From NCBI RefSeq assembly GCF_039522585.1, contig NZ_BAAADR010000002.1: DNA of 64,000 nucleotides; one strand, written 5' to 3'. Made by a program: the position numbers and the translations under genes. Shown here one piece after another: positions 1 through 8,789 of this stretch; position 1 is the first letter of the stretch; each line of letters starts with the position of its first letter. The DNA comes from Bisbaumannia salifodinae (lineage in GTDB: Bacteria; Pseudomonadota; Gammaproteobacteria; Pseudomonadales; Halomonadaceae). The notes beneath the pieces were generated by a model, which saw only the letters and a program-made list of their open reading frames with translations, did not search any database and was not told where the DNA came from.

Positions 1-449
1 AAGCCATCGCTGGCGTTGTCCTGGTAGCGGGCGTAGTGGCGATACTTGCGCCAGGCCCGATGCATCAGGGTCAGCAGGCGGTGGTTGAAGAAGTCGAGGA
101 AGTCGCCGGCGGTGCCTTCGCGGTGGGCGCGGCCGTGGGCCAGGGCCTCCAGGTAGTAGCCGGGCAGCGGCGACTGGGCGCCCTGCAGGCCGAAGAAGCT
201 GACCTCCAGGGCGTAGCCGTCGCTGGGCCGCGGCGCCAGTTCGATCACGTCGCTGCCGGGGAAGCCCAGGGAGGCCGAGGCGTGGAAGCGCACCCGCTCG
301 CGTCCCGGGGCCTCCTGGGTCGCCTCGAGGTCATCCCCGTGGTAGCGGTGCAGGAGTTCGACGAGCTGGAAGAAGTCGTAGCGCCGGGCCCCGTCGAGCA
401 GGGGCCGGAGCGCTACATCAGGGGCTGCTGGCCCGGCCGCAAGGTCCAT
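1..449 (-). CDS. tssG: Type VI secretion baseplate subunit TssG (N-terminal part)
   Basis: TssG is a wedge subunit of the T6SS baseplate and acts in the cytoplasm with TssE, TssF and TssK. I translated the open frame that runs off the left edge; 149 residues are visible. They include RRYDFFQLVELLHRYHG near the N terminus and SPLPGYYLEAL further on, both typical of the TssG/ImpH family, which usually has about 330 residues. The start ATG overlaps the last 37 bases of tssF, the usual tight coupling of this pair. The rest of the gene lies outside the window. Confidence 0.9.
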   Translation of the reverse strand, partial: MDLAAGPAAPDVALRPLLDGARRYDFFQLVELLHRYHGDDLEATQEAPGRERVRFHASASLGFPGSDVIELAPRPSDGYALEVSFFGLQGAQSPLPGYYLEALAHGRAHREGTAGDFLDFFNHRLLTLMHRAWRKYRHYARYQDNASDG

Positions 450-2176
450 GCGTAGCGCTCTCGATTGTGACGGTTGATGACATGCAACTCGTGGAAGGAG
501 TTGATGCTGGCGTACAGGGAGAAGAAGTGCGACAGCACGCTGCCGAACAGGTAGAGGCTGCCCTCGTCGCCGAAGGCCGACTGCTCCAGGGTCATGGTCG
601 AGCGCAGGCCGCGCACCGGCAGGCCGCGCTCCAGGCGGTCGATGGGCCGGGTCTCGATGGCGGCGATGCCGGCCAGGCGCTGCCGGGAGACCCGCTCCGC
701 CTGGCGGTCGACCAGGGCGCGGAAGTCGTAGGCGCGCAGCACCGAGCAGAGGGCGTCGCGCTCCAGCAGCGACAGGTAGTTGAGCGACAGGTTGGAGATC
801 AGCGTCCACAGCAGGCTGCCGTCCAGGGTCGGGCGCAGCGTCGGCGTCGGCCGGGTCAGGTTGCGGAAGTCGGCATAAGCCGGGCTCGACTCGGTGGGGA
901 CGCAGATATCGCCCACGGTGAGCCGCTCCGGCAGGGCCCGGTTGCTGCAGGTGAGGCGCAGCGACAAGGTTTCGCGCAGCCCCAGGCAGGCCCGTTCGTC
1001 GCCGCGCACGAAGGCGATGTCATGGTCGAAGCCGTCGCCGCGCAGGCTGTCGCGGACCCGCACCCGATAGTAGAGGGACTCCCGCTGGCGGTCGCGCTCG
1101 ATCTGGTGCTGGAAGCTCTCGAAGGGCACATAGTCGCGGGGCTTGCCGCGGATCTTGCCGGAGGCGCTCTCCAGCCAGCCCTGTACCGCATCGACGCTGA
1201 ACACCTCGTAATGATCCGGGTGGCGGCTGCTGGGGTGGATGCGGTACTCGCTGCGCTCGCCGCTCAGGTCGATGGGGTCGGCGTCGTGGGTGAAGAGGTT
1301 GATGGCCGGGGTGCAGTAGAGCGCCAGGTGCTCGTCGTGCACCTTGGCATCCGCCGGCAGGGTCCGCGAGAAGACGAAGCGCAGGGTCAGGCGCCGGGCC
1401 TGGCGCGGCGGCAGCCGGCGCCCCAGGGCCTCGAGCTCCACGAACTGGAAGGCCTCGGGGAAGCACAGGTACTCCTGCAGGATGCGATAGCCCTGATGGA
1501 CATTGCGCGGGTAGGGCAGCAGGGCGTGCTCGCGCTCGAAGCCCACCGGCTTGAGGGTGCCGGCCGGCAGGCGCTGGGTGTCGCCATCCACCTCCAGCTC
1601 GATACGCGCCAGGTAGTGGTTGAGCCACAGGTAGAGGGTGCGGGCGGTATAGCCGTCGCCGCCCAGGTGCAGGCGCAGCGCCTCGATACCCAGCTCGTCC
1701 AGGGGCTGGTCGCTGTGCACGTCCATGGCCAGCTCGACGATGGAGGCCTCCCGGGAGTGCTGGGCGGTGACCCCGGCATGCGCCAGGGGGTAGAGCGCCA
1801 CCTCGTGGCAGGTGTGGAAGCGGCAGGGGGTGCCGTCCACCGGCTGGCTGGCCAGGGCGGTGCCCGCGGCGATGCGCTGGCTGGCGCTCAGCGCATGCCA
1901 GATCGGCTGGAACTGCACCAGGGTCATGCTGGGCACCGGACGCAGGTAGTTGGGCCACAGCATGTTGATCAGCGAATGGGTCAGCTCCGGGAACTCGTCT
2001 TCCACCTTCTCGCGCATGCGCCCGGTGAGGAAGGCGAAGCCCTCGAGCAGACGCTCCACGTCCGGGTCGGTGCTGCGCTCGGAGAGGAAGCGGCTCAGGC
2101 CGGGGTTGGCTTCGGCGAAGTCCCGCCCCTGGCGTTTCAGGAAATTGAGCTCATCCCGGTAATAGCGATTGAGCAT
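413..2176 (-). CDS. tssF: Type VI secretion baseplate subunit TssF
   Basis: A 587-residue protein of the TssF/VasA/ImpG family, the largest baseplate wedge protein. The N terminus MLNRYYRDELNFLKR and the nearby FLTGRMREKVEDEFPEL and MLWPNYLRP segments are family hallmarks, and the length matches the usual 580-620. It lies 22 bases after tssE and overlaps tssG, so baseplate proteins are probably made from one mRNA. Cytoplasmic; no signal peptide or membrane segment is seen. Function is inferred from family membership. Confidence 0.95.
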   Translation of the reverse strand: MLNRYYRDELNFLKRQGRDFAEANPGLSRFLSERSTDPDVERLLEGFAFLTGRMREKVEDEFPELTHSLINMLWPNYLRPVPSMTLVQFQPIWHALSASQRIAAGTALASQPVDGTPCRFHTCHEVALYPLAHAGVTAQHSREASIVELAMDVHSDQPLDELGIEALRLHLGGDGYTARTLYLWLNHYLARIELEVDGDTQRLPAGTLKPVGFEREHALLPYPRNVHQGYRILQEYLCFPEAFQFVELEALGRRLPPRQARRLTLRFVFSRTLPADAKVHDEHLALYCTPAINLFTHDADPIDLSGERSEYRIHPSSRHPDHYEVFSVDAVQGWLESASGKIRGKPRDYVPFESFQHQIERDRQRESLYYRVRVRDSLRGDGFDHDIAFVRGDERACLGLRETLSLRLTCSNRALPERLTVGDICVPTESSPAYADFRNLTRPTPTLRPTLDGSLLWTLISNLSLNYLSLLERDALCSVLRAYDFRALVDRQAERVSRQRLAGIAAIETRPIDRLERGLPVRGLRSTMTLEQSAFGDEGSLYLFGSVLSHFFSLYASINSFHELHVINRHNRERYAWTLRPGQQPLM

Positions 2177-2198
2177 ACGGACCTCGCCGCGGTGGTGG

Positions 2199-2621
2199 TC
2201 AGTTCAGGCACTGGTAGCGCTTGTCGTTGAGCAGCAGGTCGATGGTGGCCTCCGCCTGGTCGGCGCCGAGGTCCAGGGTGGCGTGCACCTGGAAACGCAG
2301 CTGCAGCGGCGCGCCGCTATTGGGCAGCGATTCCACCTCGGCACGGCGAATGCGCGGCTCGAAGCGCTCGATGCACTGACGGATGGCGCGCTGGACGTTG
2401 AGCTCCAGGTCCAGCACGCCGATGGTGGCATCGTTGAAATCGAGCAGGCCCAGCTCCGGGGCGGATTCGCTGTGCCCCGGATGGCTGTTGAGCAGGTCGA
2501 CCAGGTGGCGCTTGACCGACTCCACCGTCTCGAGGGTGGGGTCGGCACTCGGCGCGTCATGGGGCGCCGTCAGGCGCTCGAAGAGCCGTCCGCGGGACCG
2601 GCCATCACGATGATGCGTCAT
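2199..2621 (-). CDS. tssE: Type VI secretion baseplate subunit TssE (gp25-like)
   Basis: A 140-residue gp25/lysozyme-like protein that nucleates assembly of the TssB-TssC sheath on the baseplate. Family features are the N-terminal RGRLFERL, the central SVKRHLVDLLNSHPG and the ELNVQRAIRQCIERFEPR stretch with its conserved EPR. The frame stays open far upstream inside tssC; I chose MTHHRDGRSRG because it begins 13 bases after the tssC stop and gives the normal family length. Part of the tssB-C-E-F-G run. Confidence 0.93.
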   Translation of the reverse strand: MTHHRDGRSRGRLFERLTAPHDAPSADPTLETVESVKRHLVDLLNSHPGHSESAPELGLLDFNDATIGVLDLELNVQRAIRQCIERFEPRIRRAEVESLPNSGAPLQLRFQVHATLDLGADQAEATIDLLLNDKRYQCLN

Positions 2622-2634
2622 GGCTCGGGGGCCC

Positions 2635-4116
2635 TCACTCCTTGTCGAGGCGACCCACCAGCGACAGCTCGAAGTTGGCGCCCATGTACTTGAAGTGCGG
2701 ACGCACCGCCATGGAGACCTGGTACCAGCCCGGATCGCCTTCCACGTCGGAGACCTGGATGGAGGCGGCGCGCAGCGGCCGACGGCTGCGCACGTCGGCG
2801 GGCGGATTCTCCTGGTCGGCCACGTACTGGCGGATCCAGGCGTTGAGCTCCCGCTCCAGGTCCTGACGCTCCTTCCAGGCCCCGATCTGCTCACGCTGCA
2901 GCACCTTGATGTAGTGGGCGAGGCGATTGACGATAAACATGTAGGGCAGCTGGGTGCCGAGCTTGAAGTTGGTCTCGGCGGCCTTGCCCTCGGGGGTGTT
3001 GGGGAAGGTCTTGGGCTTCTGCACCGAGTTGGCGGAGAAGAAGGCGGCGTTGTCGCTGCCCTTGCGCATGGTCAGCGAGATGAAGCCCTCTTCGGCCATC
3101 TCGAACTCGCGGCGGTCGGTGACCAGCACCTCGGTGGGAATCTTGGCCTGCAGCTGCCCCATGGCCTCATAGGTGTGCACCGGCAGGTTCTCCACGGCGC
3201 CGCCGCTCTGGGGGCCGATGATGTTCGGGCACCAGCGGTACTTGGCGAAGCTGTCGTTGAGGCGCTCGGCCAGCAGATAGGCGGTATTGCCCCATAGATA
3301 GTGCTCGTGGCTCTCGCTCACCGTTTCCCGGTAGTTGAAACTCTTGACCGGGTTCTCCACCGGGTCGTAGGGCATGCGCAGCAGGAAGCGCGGCGCGGTC
3401 AGGCCCAGGTAGCGGGCGTCCTCGGACTCCCGCAGGCTGCGCCAGCGGGCGTACTTGGGCCCCTCGAAGATCGCCTTGAAGTCCTTGATATTGGGCAGCT
3501 CCTCGAAGCTGTCGATACCGAAGAAGCCGGGCGCCACCGAGGACAGGAAGGGGGCGTGGGCCATGGCGCCGACGGCGGCGGTGTACTGCAGCAGCTTGAT
3601 GTCCGGAGTCGAGGGCGAGAAGTCGTAGTTGCCCACCATGGCGGCCACCGGTTCGCCACCGAACTGGCCATACTCCGCTGCATAGACGTGCTGGTAGAGG
3701 CCGCTCTGGCTGAGTTCCGGGGCGAACTCGAAGTCCTCCAGCAGCTCCTCCTTGGTGGCATGCAGGACGTCGAGCTTGATGTTCTCGCGGAAGTCGGTGC
3801 GATCCACCAGCAGCTTCAGGCCGCGCCAGGCGGATTCCAGGTGCTGGAAGGACGGGTCGTGGAGGACCTCGTCGACCTGTTGGCCGATCTTGCGGTCCAG
3901 CTCGACGATCATGCGGTCGACCACCGCCTTGTTGACCTGGGGAGTGCCGTCGTCGCTGCGCAGGAGTTCGCCGATAAAGGCGGCGACGCCCTGTTTGGCG
4001 ATATCGTAGCCGTCGTCGGCGGGGGCCATGCGGGTCTGGGCCATCACCTGATCGAGGAGGCTCTCCTCGGTCCGGGTCTCGGTCGCCTGTTGCTGCTGTT
4101 GTGCCGTGTCGGTCAT
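2635..4116 (-). CDS. tssC: Type VI secretion sheath large subunit TssC (VipB)
   Basis: A 493-residue TssC, the large subunit of the contractile sheath that polymerises with TssB around the Hcp tube. The N terminus is Gln-rich (QQQQQ at residues 6-10). Family segments include HLESAWRGLKLLVDRTDF near residues 100-120, the PRFLLRMPYDP region and a C-terminal FELSLVGRLDKE. Length and order after tssB are standard. The next gene in transcription order is tssE rather than hcp, so the tube protein must be encoded elsewhere. Confidence 0.96.
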   Translation of the reverse strand: MTDTAQQQQQATETRTEESLLDQVMAQTRMAPADDGYDIAKQGVAAFIGELLRSDDGTPQVNKAVVDRMIVELDRKIGQQVDEVLHDPSFQHLESAWRGLKLLVDRTDFRENIKLDVLHATKEELLEDFEFAPELSQSGLYQHVYAAEYGQFGGEPVAAMVGNYDFSPSTPDIKLLQYTAAVGAMAHAPFLSSVAPGFFGIDSFEELPNIKDFKAIFEGPKYARWRSLRESEDARYLGLTAPRFLLRMPYDPVENPVKSFNYRETVSESHEHYLWGNTAYLLAERLNDSFAKYRWCPNIIGPQSGGAVENLPVHTYEAMGQLQAKIPTEVLVTDRREFEMAEEGFISLTMRKGSDNAAFFSANSVQKPKTFPNTPEGKAAETNFKLGTQLPYMFIVNRLAHYIKVLQREQIGAWKERQDLERELNAWIRQYVADQENPPADVRSRRPLRAASIQVSDVEGDPGWYQVSMAVRPHFKYMGANFELSLVGRLDKE

Positions 4117-4149
4117 GAGCGTGCCTCGGTTCCGTTGCCGTGCGATGGG

Positions 4150-4656
4150 TTAGGCGTTGTCGCCGCGGGTATCGAGCAGGTCCAGCTCGGCCAGCAGCTG
4201 TTGACGCGCTTCGTTGCTCTCCAGCAGGCGCTGCAGGCGTTCGCGGAAGGCGGGGACATTGCCCAGCGGGCCCTTGAGGGCCACCAGGGCCTCGCGCAGC
4301 TCCACCAGCTTGCGCAGCTCGGGGACCTGGCGGGCGACGCTATCGGGGGCGAAGTCCGCCAGGGACTGGAAGGCCAGCTCCACCGGCAGGTCGGTGGGCT
4401 CGTCGCTCTCCTCGAGGCGGTTGGGCACGCTGGTCTGCAGCGACAGGCCGGCCTCGCGCATCACCGACTGAAAGTTGTTCTTGTCCACCGAGACGGTGCT
4501 GCGTTCCTCGATGGGCGCCTCTTCCGGGCCCCCCTTGAAGTCGCCGACGATCAGCAGCTTCTGGGGCAGCTCGGTCTCGGCCTGTTGATCGCCGGTGGCC
4601 GGCACATACTTGATGTTGATCCGTTCCTTCGGTGCGACGGTGCCTTCTTTGGCCAT
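4150..4656 (-). CDS. tssB: Type VI secretion sheath small subunit TssB (VipA)
   Basis: A 168-residue TssB, the small sheath subunit. Family features are KERINIKYVP at the N terminus and ELPQKLLIVGDFKG. An in-frame TTG lies two codons upstream, but the ATG is preferred because a GGGAG ribosome-binding site sits 7 bases before it. It is the first gene of the visible T6SS run. The gap to tssC is 33 bases, so the two are likely co-transcribed at the equal stoichiometry the sheath needs. Confidence 0.94.
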   Translation of the reverse strand: MAKEGTVAPKERINIKYVPATGDQQAETELPQKLLIVGDFKGGPEEAPIEERSTVSVDKNNFQSVMREAGLSLQTSVPNRLEESDEPTDLPVELAFQSLADFAPDSVARQVPELRKLVELREALVALKGPLGNVPAFRERLQRLLESNEARQQLLAELDLLDTRGDNA

Positions 4657-4824
4657 GATCAAACTCCCTGACGAACCTAGTGCGTCTATCCGTGATTTAT
4701 GTTTTCAGAAACTACCGGGTGGCTCGGAATGGAGACAGAGCCAACTAAGAGGCCGGCGGCAGAGGCTCGCCGAGGGCGGCGCCGTCCGGACCTTTAATGG
4801 GGTGGAATCGTTCTCAGGTGCGCG

Positions 4825-4853
4825 ATGATAGCAATATTGTCCGCGTCTTGCAG
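4825..4853 (-). promoter_or_regulatory. Possible sigma70 promoter for the T6SS genes
   Basis: On the minus strand, CTGCAA is followed after 17 bases by TATCAT, about 170 bases before the tssB start. The -10 is good and the -35 is weak. The surrounding 4.85-5.07 kb is clearly more AT-rich than the coding regions, as expected for a promoter region. No sigma54 box was recognised. Confidence 0.3.
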
Positions 4854-5089
4854 GAGGGGAAAGTGGGGCGGGCGAGGACGGTTTCAAATGGTAAAAATTG
4901 ATATTGTTAGCCGTAGTTCATTGAATTTTATCTGTTATTTGTCGGTTGTCTCGGGGGGTGGTGGAGTGGGAGATGAGGGAGTGGTCGATCGGCTACCGAA
5001 AATGTAGCAAATCTCTTACAAGATAACCCTTATGATCCTGCCCGGGTGATTTTTTGTATCTTCTTCTCAGGAGGGTGTCGCTGATTGTT

Positions 5090-5134
5090 GGGCAAGTTAT
5101 TGCCTGACTCGGGCAATAACTTGCCCGGCTTTTT
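5090..5134 (+). terminator. Perfect 15-bp stem-loop followed by a T-run, with no gene upstream
   Basis: GGGCAAGTTATTGCC (5090-5104) pairs perfectly with the arm at 5112-5126 across a 7-base loop, and GGCTTTTT follows. This is a Rho-independent terminator shape for plus-strand transcription, yet no plus-strand gene lies upstream within the 430-base gap. It could end an unannotated short RNA (a weak TATGAT -10 lies at 5031-5036) or insulate the divergent T6SS promoter. Confidence 0.5.
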
Positions 5135-5247
5135 GGGCTGTTCTTCTTTCGGGTGTCTCATTATTACTTTTTTACTATTTTGCGTTTCTAATGTTGTCGT
5201 GGCGTCGCCATCCTCAGTTTGGCTGAAAGGGCGCCCAAAGCGACCCA

Positions 5248-5281
5248 TGGCGCTACCCACGGCGTGCCGTGGGTAGCGCCA
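5248..5281. repeat. 16-bp inverted repeat with 2-base loop
   Basis: TGGCGCTACCCACGGC at 5248-5263 is matched exactly by its reverse complement at 5266-5281. It lies 18 bases beyond the stop of the small exported-protein gene and may act as that gene's 3' hairpin, but no T-run follows on either strand. Confidence 0.6.
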
Positions 5282-5298
5282 GGTGGTACGAGAAGGGG

Positions 5299-5580
5299 TT
5301 AGTGGGCCGCCTGGCGACCCAACGACAGGGGGTTGCCGTTGGCGTCCACATGCATGGGCGGCTGATAGCGTTTCAGGCGCAACCAGGCCTGGGCCATGGC
5401 CTCGCTGTTGCCGGATAGCAGATGCAGGTTGGCCGGCTCCCGGACCCTGTCGGCCATGCCGCCGTACTGACTCGTTGGTGCCTGGTTGAGCTCCAGGGCC
5501 AGTTCGCTGGCGCGGTCGGCCTGGGCCATCAGGGGCAGGGCCACCAGGGGCAGGGCGATCAGCAGAAGACGTGTTTTCAT
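5299..5580 (-). CDS. Small exported protein of unknown function
   Basis: A 93-residue protein. Start MKTRLL is chosen over an upstream ATG because a GGAGGG ribosome-binding site lies 7 bases before it. Residues 1-21 form a clear Sec signal peptide (positive MKTR, hydrophobic core, LMAQA cleavage region). The mature part of about 70 residues is hydrophilic with no cysteine and no motif I recognise. It is probably periplasmic. It stands alone between the T6SS region and ribA, with the same orientation as ribA but 84 bases away. Confidence 0.7.
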   Translation of the reverse strand: MKTRLLLIALPLVALPLMAQADRASELALELNQAPTSQYGGMADRVREPANLHLLSGNSEAMAQAWLRLKRYQPPMHVDANGNPLSLGRQAAH

Positions 5581-5679
5581 GACGAGTCCCTCCATAAGGC
5601 TAGGAGCACAGAGGGCGTCGCGATGGCCGAGAGGCGCATCTCCGACGCTTGTGTCTTAGCCGGCCATGGAGGGAAAACC

Positions 5680-6315
5680 TTACGACTTGCGTTCGATATC
5701 CACGTCGCTGGCCTGGGTGAAGTCGCCCAGGGCCATCATATGGCCGAGCTTGCCGGCCTTGGTGGAGAGGTAGTGCTCGTTATGGGGGTTGAGGCCGGTG
5801 GTCAGGGGCACTCGCTCGGCGACCTTGACCCCGGCCCGGGTCAGGGCATCGACCTTGCGGGGATTGTTGGTCATCAGGCGCAGGCCGGTGATGCCCAGGT
5901 GCTCGAGCATGGGCACGCAGAGGTCGTAGCGGCGCATATCGGCACCGAAGCCGAGGCGCTCGTTGGCCTCCACGGTGTCGGCGCCCTGATCCTGGAGATG
6001 GTAGGCGCGGATCTTGTTGAGCAGGCCGATGCCGCGGCCCTCCTGGCGCAGGTAGAGCAGCACGCCGCGGCCCTCGCTGGCGATGCGCTTGAGGGCCTCC
6101 TGGAGCTGGTAGCCGCAGTCGCAACGCATGGAGAAGAGCGCATCGCCGGTCAGGCACTCGGAGTGCACCCGGCCCAGTACGGGCTCGCCGTCGCTGATCT
6201 CGCCCAGGGTCAGGGCGATATGGTCCTTGCCGGTGGCCTCGTCCTCGAAGCCATGCATGGTAAAGGTCGCCCAGGGGGTGGGCAGCCGGGAGGCGGCGAT
6301 GAATCGAATCGTCAC
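5680..6315 (-). CDS. ribA: GTP cyclohydrolase II
   Basis: RibA opens the imidazole ring of GTP to give 2,5-diamino-6-ribosylamino-4(3H)-pyrimidinone 5'-phosphate, the first step of riboflavin synthesis. The 211-residue protein has the zinc site C54-X10-C65-X-C67 (HSECLTG and MRCDCGYQ), the RQEGRGIGL loop and the TNNPRKV motif. It is a stand-alone enzyme, not fused to RibB. It is divergent from hemE with about 225 bases between the starts. Confidence 0.97.
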   Translation of the reverse strand: MTIRFIAASRLPTPWATFTMHGFEDEATGKDHIALTLGEISDGEPVLGRVHSECLTGDALFSMRCDCGYQLQEALKRIASEGRGVLLYLRQEGRGIGLLNKIRAYHLQDQGADTVEANERLGFGADMRRYDLCVPMLEHLGITGLRLMTNNPRKVDALTRAGVKVAERVPLTTGLNPHNEHYLSTKAGKLGHMMALGDFTQASDVDIERKS

Positions 6316-6540
6316 GGGTTACCTCGTCGTACGGGCGGCGCTCGGGCGCCTGGCCAATCGGGCCATTCTAGCAGGATCGAGGCCGTGGCTCACGGTCTCG
6401 ACGACAAGGGAGGAGAGAAAGGCGCGTCGCTCCGGCCTACCCCCGGGCTCCCTGGTTATTGCAGTCGACCTCTGAACCCGGCGCGACACCCGGGTGGCTT
6501 CGGGTACAATGCGGACAAATCTTGTCGAGAGTGAGCCCCC

Positions 6541-7617
6541 ATGGAACTCAAGAACGATCGCTTCCTGCGCGCCCTGGCCCGTCAGCCGGTGGACCGCACC
6601 CCGGTATGGATGATGCGCCAGGCCGGCCGCTATCTGCCGGAGTATCGCGCCTCCCGGGCCGACGCCGGCAGCTTTATGGACCTGTGCCGCAACCACGACC
6701 TGGCCTGCGAGGTGACCCTGCAGCCCCTGGAGCGCTATCCGCTGGATGCCGCCATCCTCTTCTCGGATATCCTCACCATCCCCGATGCCATGGGCCTGGG
6801 ACTCTACTTCGAGACCGGCGAGGGACCGAAATTCCGCAAGCCGGTGCGTACCCCGGAAGCCGTGGCGGCGCTGAGCGTGCCGGACGCCGAACGCGACCTG
6901 GGCTATGTGATGAAGGCGGTCTCCACCATTCGTTCGGCCCTCGATGGCCGGGTGCCGCTGATCGGCTTCTCCGGCAGCCCCTGGACGCTGGCCACCTATA
7001 TGGTGGAGGGCGCCTCCAGCAAGGACTTCCGGCATGTGAAGACCATGCTCTATGACACGCCGGACACCATGCACCAGCTGCTGGACACCCTGGCCCAGGC
7101 GGTCACCGACTACCTCAATGCGCAGATTCGCGCCGGTGCCCAGGCGGTGCAGATCTTCGATACCTGGGGCGGGGTGCTCTCCACCCCGGCCTATCTGGAG
7201 TTTTCGCTGCGCTACATGGAGCAGATCGTCGCCGGCCTCGAGCGTAGCCAGGACGGCCGCAAGGTACCGGTGATCCTGTTCACCAAGAATGGCGGCCAGT
7301 GGCTGGAGCATATCGCCGGCACCGGCTGCGATGCCCTGGGGCTGGACTGGACCACCGAACTGGCCGATGCCCGGGCCCGGGTGGGCCACAAGGTGGCGCT
7401 GCAGGGCAACCTGGACCCCAATGTGCTGTTCGCCAAGCCCTCGGCGATTCGCGCCGAGGTGGCGCGGATCCTCGATAGCTACGGCACGGGCCCCGGCCAT
7501 GTCTTCAACCTGGGCCACGGCATCAGCCAGTTCACCGACCCGCAGCATGTCACGGCCTTTATGGACGCCCTGCATGAGCTGAGCCCCGCCTATCATGCCC
7601 AGATCGAGCATGACTGA
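6541..7617 (+). CDS. hemE: Uroporphyrinogen decarboxylase
   Basis: HemE decarboxylates the four acetate side chains of uroporphyrinogen III to give coproporphyrinogen III in cytoplasmic haem synthesis. It has 358 residues, near the usual 354. The N-terminal PVWMMRQAGRYLPEYR carries the substrate-binding arginines, and GFSGSPWTLATYM and the C-terminal FNLGHGI are present. A TACAAT -10 box lies at 6505-6510 with no convincing -35. The stop overlaps the start of the following VanZ-family gene, so the two are probably co-transcribed. Confidence 0.97.
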   Translation: MELKNDRFLRALARQPVDRTPVWMMRQAGRYLPEYRASRADAGSFMDLCRNHDLACEVTLQPLERYPLDAAILFSDILTIPDAMGLGLYFETGEGPKFRKPVRTPEAVAALSVPDAERDLGYVMKAVSTIRSALDGRVPLIGFSGSPWTLATYMVEGASSKDFRHVKTMLYDTPDTMHQLLDTLAQAVTDYLNAQIRAGAQAVQIFDTWGGVLSTPAYLEFSLRYMEQIVAGLERSQDGRKVPVILFTKNGGQWLEHIAGTGCDALGLDWTTELADARARVGHKVALQGNLDPNVLFAKPSAIRAEVARILDSYGTGPGHVFNLGHGISQFTDPQHVTAFMDALHELSPAYHAQIEHD

Positions 7618-7972
7618 GTGGCTGTGCCGCTGGCATCATCGCCGCCGCTTGTGGGCGGCGGTGGCCCTGGCCGCGGCCCTGCTGATCGCCCTCGGTAGCC
7701 TGACCCCGGGCAGCGAGATGCCCCAGTCCCTGCCCTGGGACAAGTTCAATCACTTCGTCGGCTATGCCGGCCTGGCGGGGCTAGTGGGCCTGGCCGGGCT
7801 GCGCCTGCCTTGGGCCTTCGCCGTGGCGGTGGCCTATGGCATCGCCATCGAGTTGGCCCAGGTCCCGGTACCGGGCCGCAGCGGCGGCGATAGCTGGGAT
7901 ATCCTCGCCAATAGCCTGGGGAGTGGCAGCGCCGTGCTGCTGCTATACGGCCTGCGCCGCCACTTGGGCTAA
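7610..7972 (+). CDS. VanZ-family membrane protein
   Basis: A small integral membrane protein of about 120 residues with three or four hydrophobic segments and the family pattern WDKFNHFVGYAGLA (conserved D and K near the first loop) and AIELAQ...GRSGDSWDILANSLG. The biochemical role of most stand-alone VanZ proteins is unknown. ATG 7610 overlaps the hemE stop (ATGACTGA); an in-frame ATG at 7595 is the alternative. Confidence 0.75.
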   Translation: MTEWLCRWHHRRRLWAAVALAAALLIALGSLTPGSEMPQSLPWDKFNHFVGYAGLAGLVGLAGLRLPWAFAVAVAYGIAIELAQVPVPGRSGGDSWDILANSLGSGSAVLLLYGLRRHLG

Positions 7973-8104
7973 GGATACTTCGCCGCTTTCCATAAACCCT
8001 GGCTGGGTGCCGGCGGCGCCGTGCTGCTGCTTGCCGTTATCCGTCGCCGTTTGGGCCTGGTTTCTTTCTAGGCCCATGTCGGTCAGGCCCTACGCCAGTC
8101 CGCC

Positions 8105-8578
8105 TTAGGAGAGGCGAGGCTCGCCTTGGGTATCGGCCTCGTCGAGACCGCCCTGGAAGTTCAGGGTCGGCTCGCTGGCCTCCTGACGCACCCTGGCCTT
8201 GCCCACCACTTCGTCCTCCAGCGTCACCCGGCGGGCCTCGCTGGTCCAGGCGCTGTCCGGGTCGTGCACGGCGGGACGGCGAGCATAGGAGCGTGTCATC
8301 ACCGATTGGGGGGCGAAGCCGCCCTGCCGGGCCGCCAGGTGGTAGGGCAGCAACCATAGCTCCAGCAGCAGCCGCGCCGCCACCATGGCCAACAGCAGCA
8401 GGCCGCCGCCCAGGGCCAGGTCGGGCCAGGCCGACAGCCAGGAGGTTTCCCCCAGCCAGGGGGTGTGCGGCAACAGGCGACTCAGGCCATAGGCGAGCAG
8501 GCCCAGTTGCAGCAGCAGGTGGCAGAACAGCAGGGTAGAGCGGGGCAGGGGGTGACGCGGGAAAAGGAATCGACGCAT
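8105..8578 (-). CDS. Hypothetical membrane protein
   Basis: A 157-residue protein I do not recognise. The N terminus is basic (MRRFLFPRHPLPR), followed by two hydrophobic segments at about residues 14-36 and 52-75. A hydrophilic, charged C-terminal half of about 80 residues follows, probably cytoplasmic. The codon pattern is typical for the region and the long frame is clean, supporting a real gene. It is convergent with the hemE-vanZ unit and divergent from the host-attachment-type gene. Confidence 0.6.
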   Translation of the reverse strand: MRRFLFPRHPLPRSTLLFCHLLLQLGLLAYGLSRLLPHTPWLGETSWLSAWPDLALGGGLLLLAMVAARLLLELWLLPYHLAARQGGFAPQSVMTRSYARRPAVHDPDSAWTSEARRVTLEDEVVGKARVRQEASEPTLNFQGGLDEADTQGEPRLS

Positions 8579-8789
8579 GGCTAGCCTTCCTGGAGTTGGC
8601 GGTGCGGAGACGCTCGGCTTCCTGCCGATGCCGGGATGCTACCCCAGTTCGTGGCTCGGCGCAGCCTCCGTGGCGGGGGAAGTTGACGCTTTCCCGGGCC
8701 CTTGCCACGCTCCATAAGAGGCCTGGACGTTGTCGAAAAACCGACGCCTCTGGCCTCGCCTGTTCCCTTTGTCTTGCCAAGGAGTTCCC

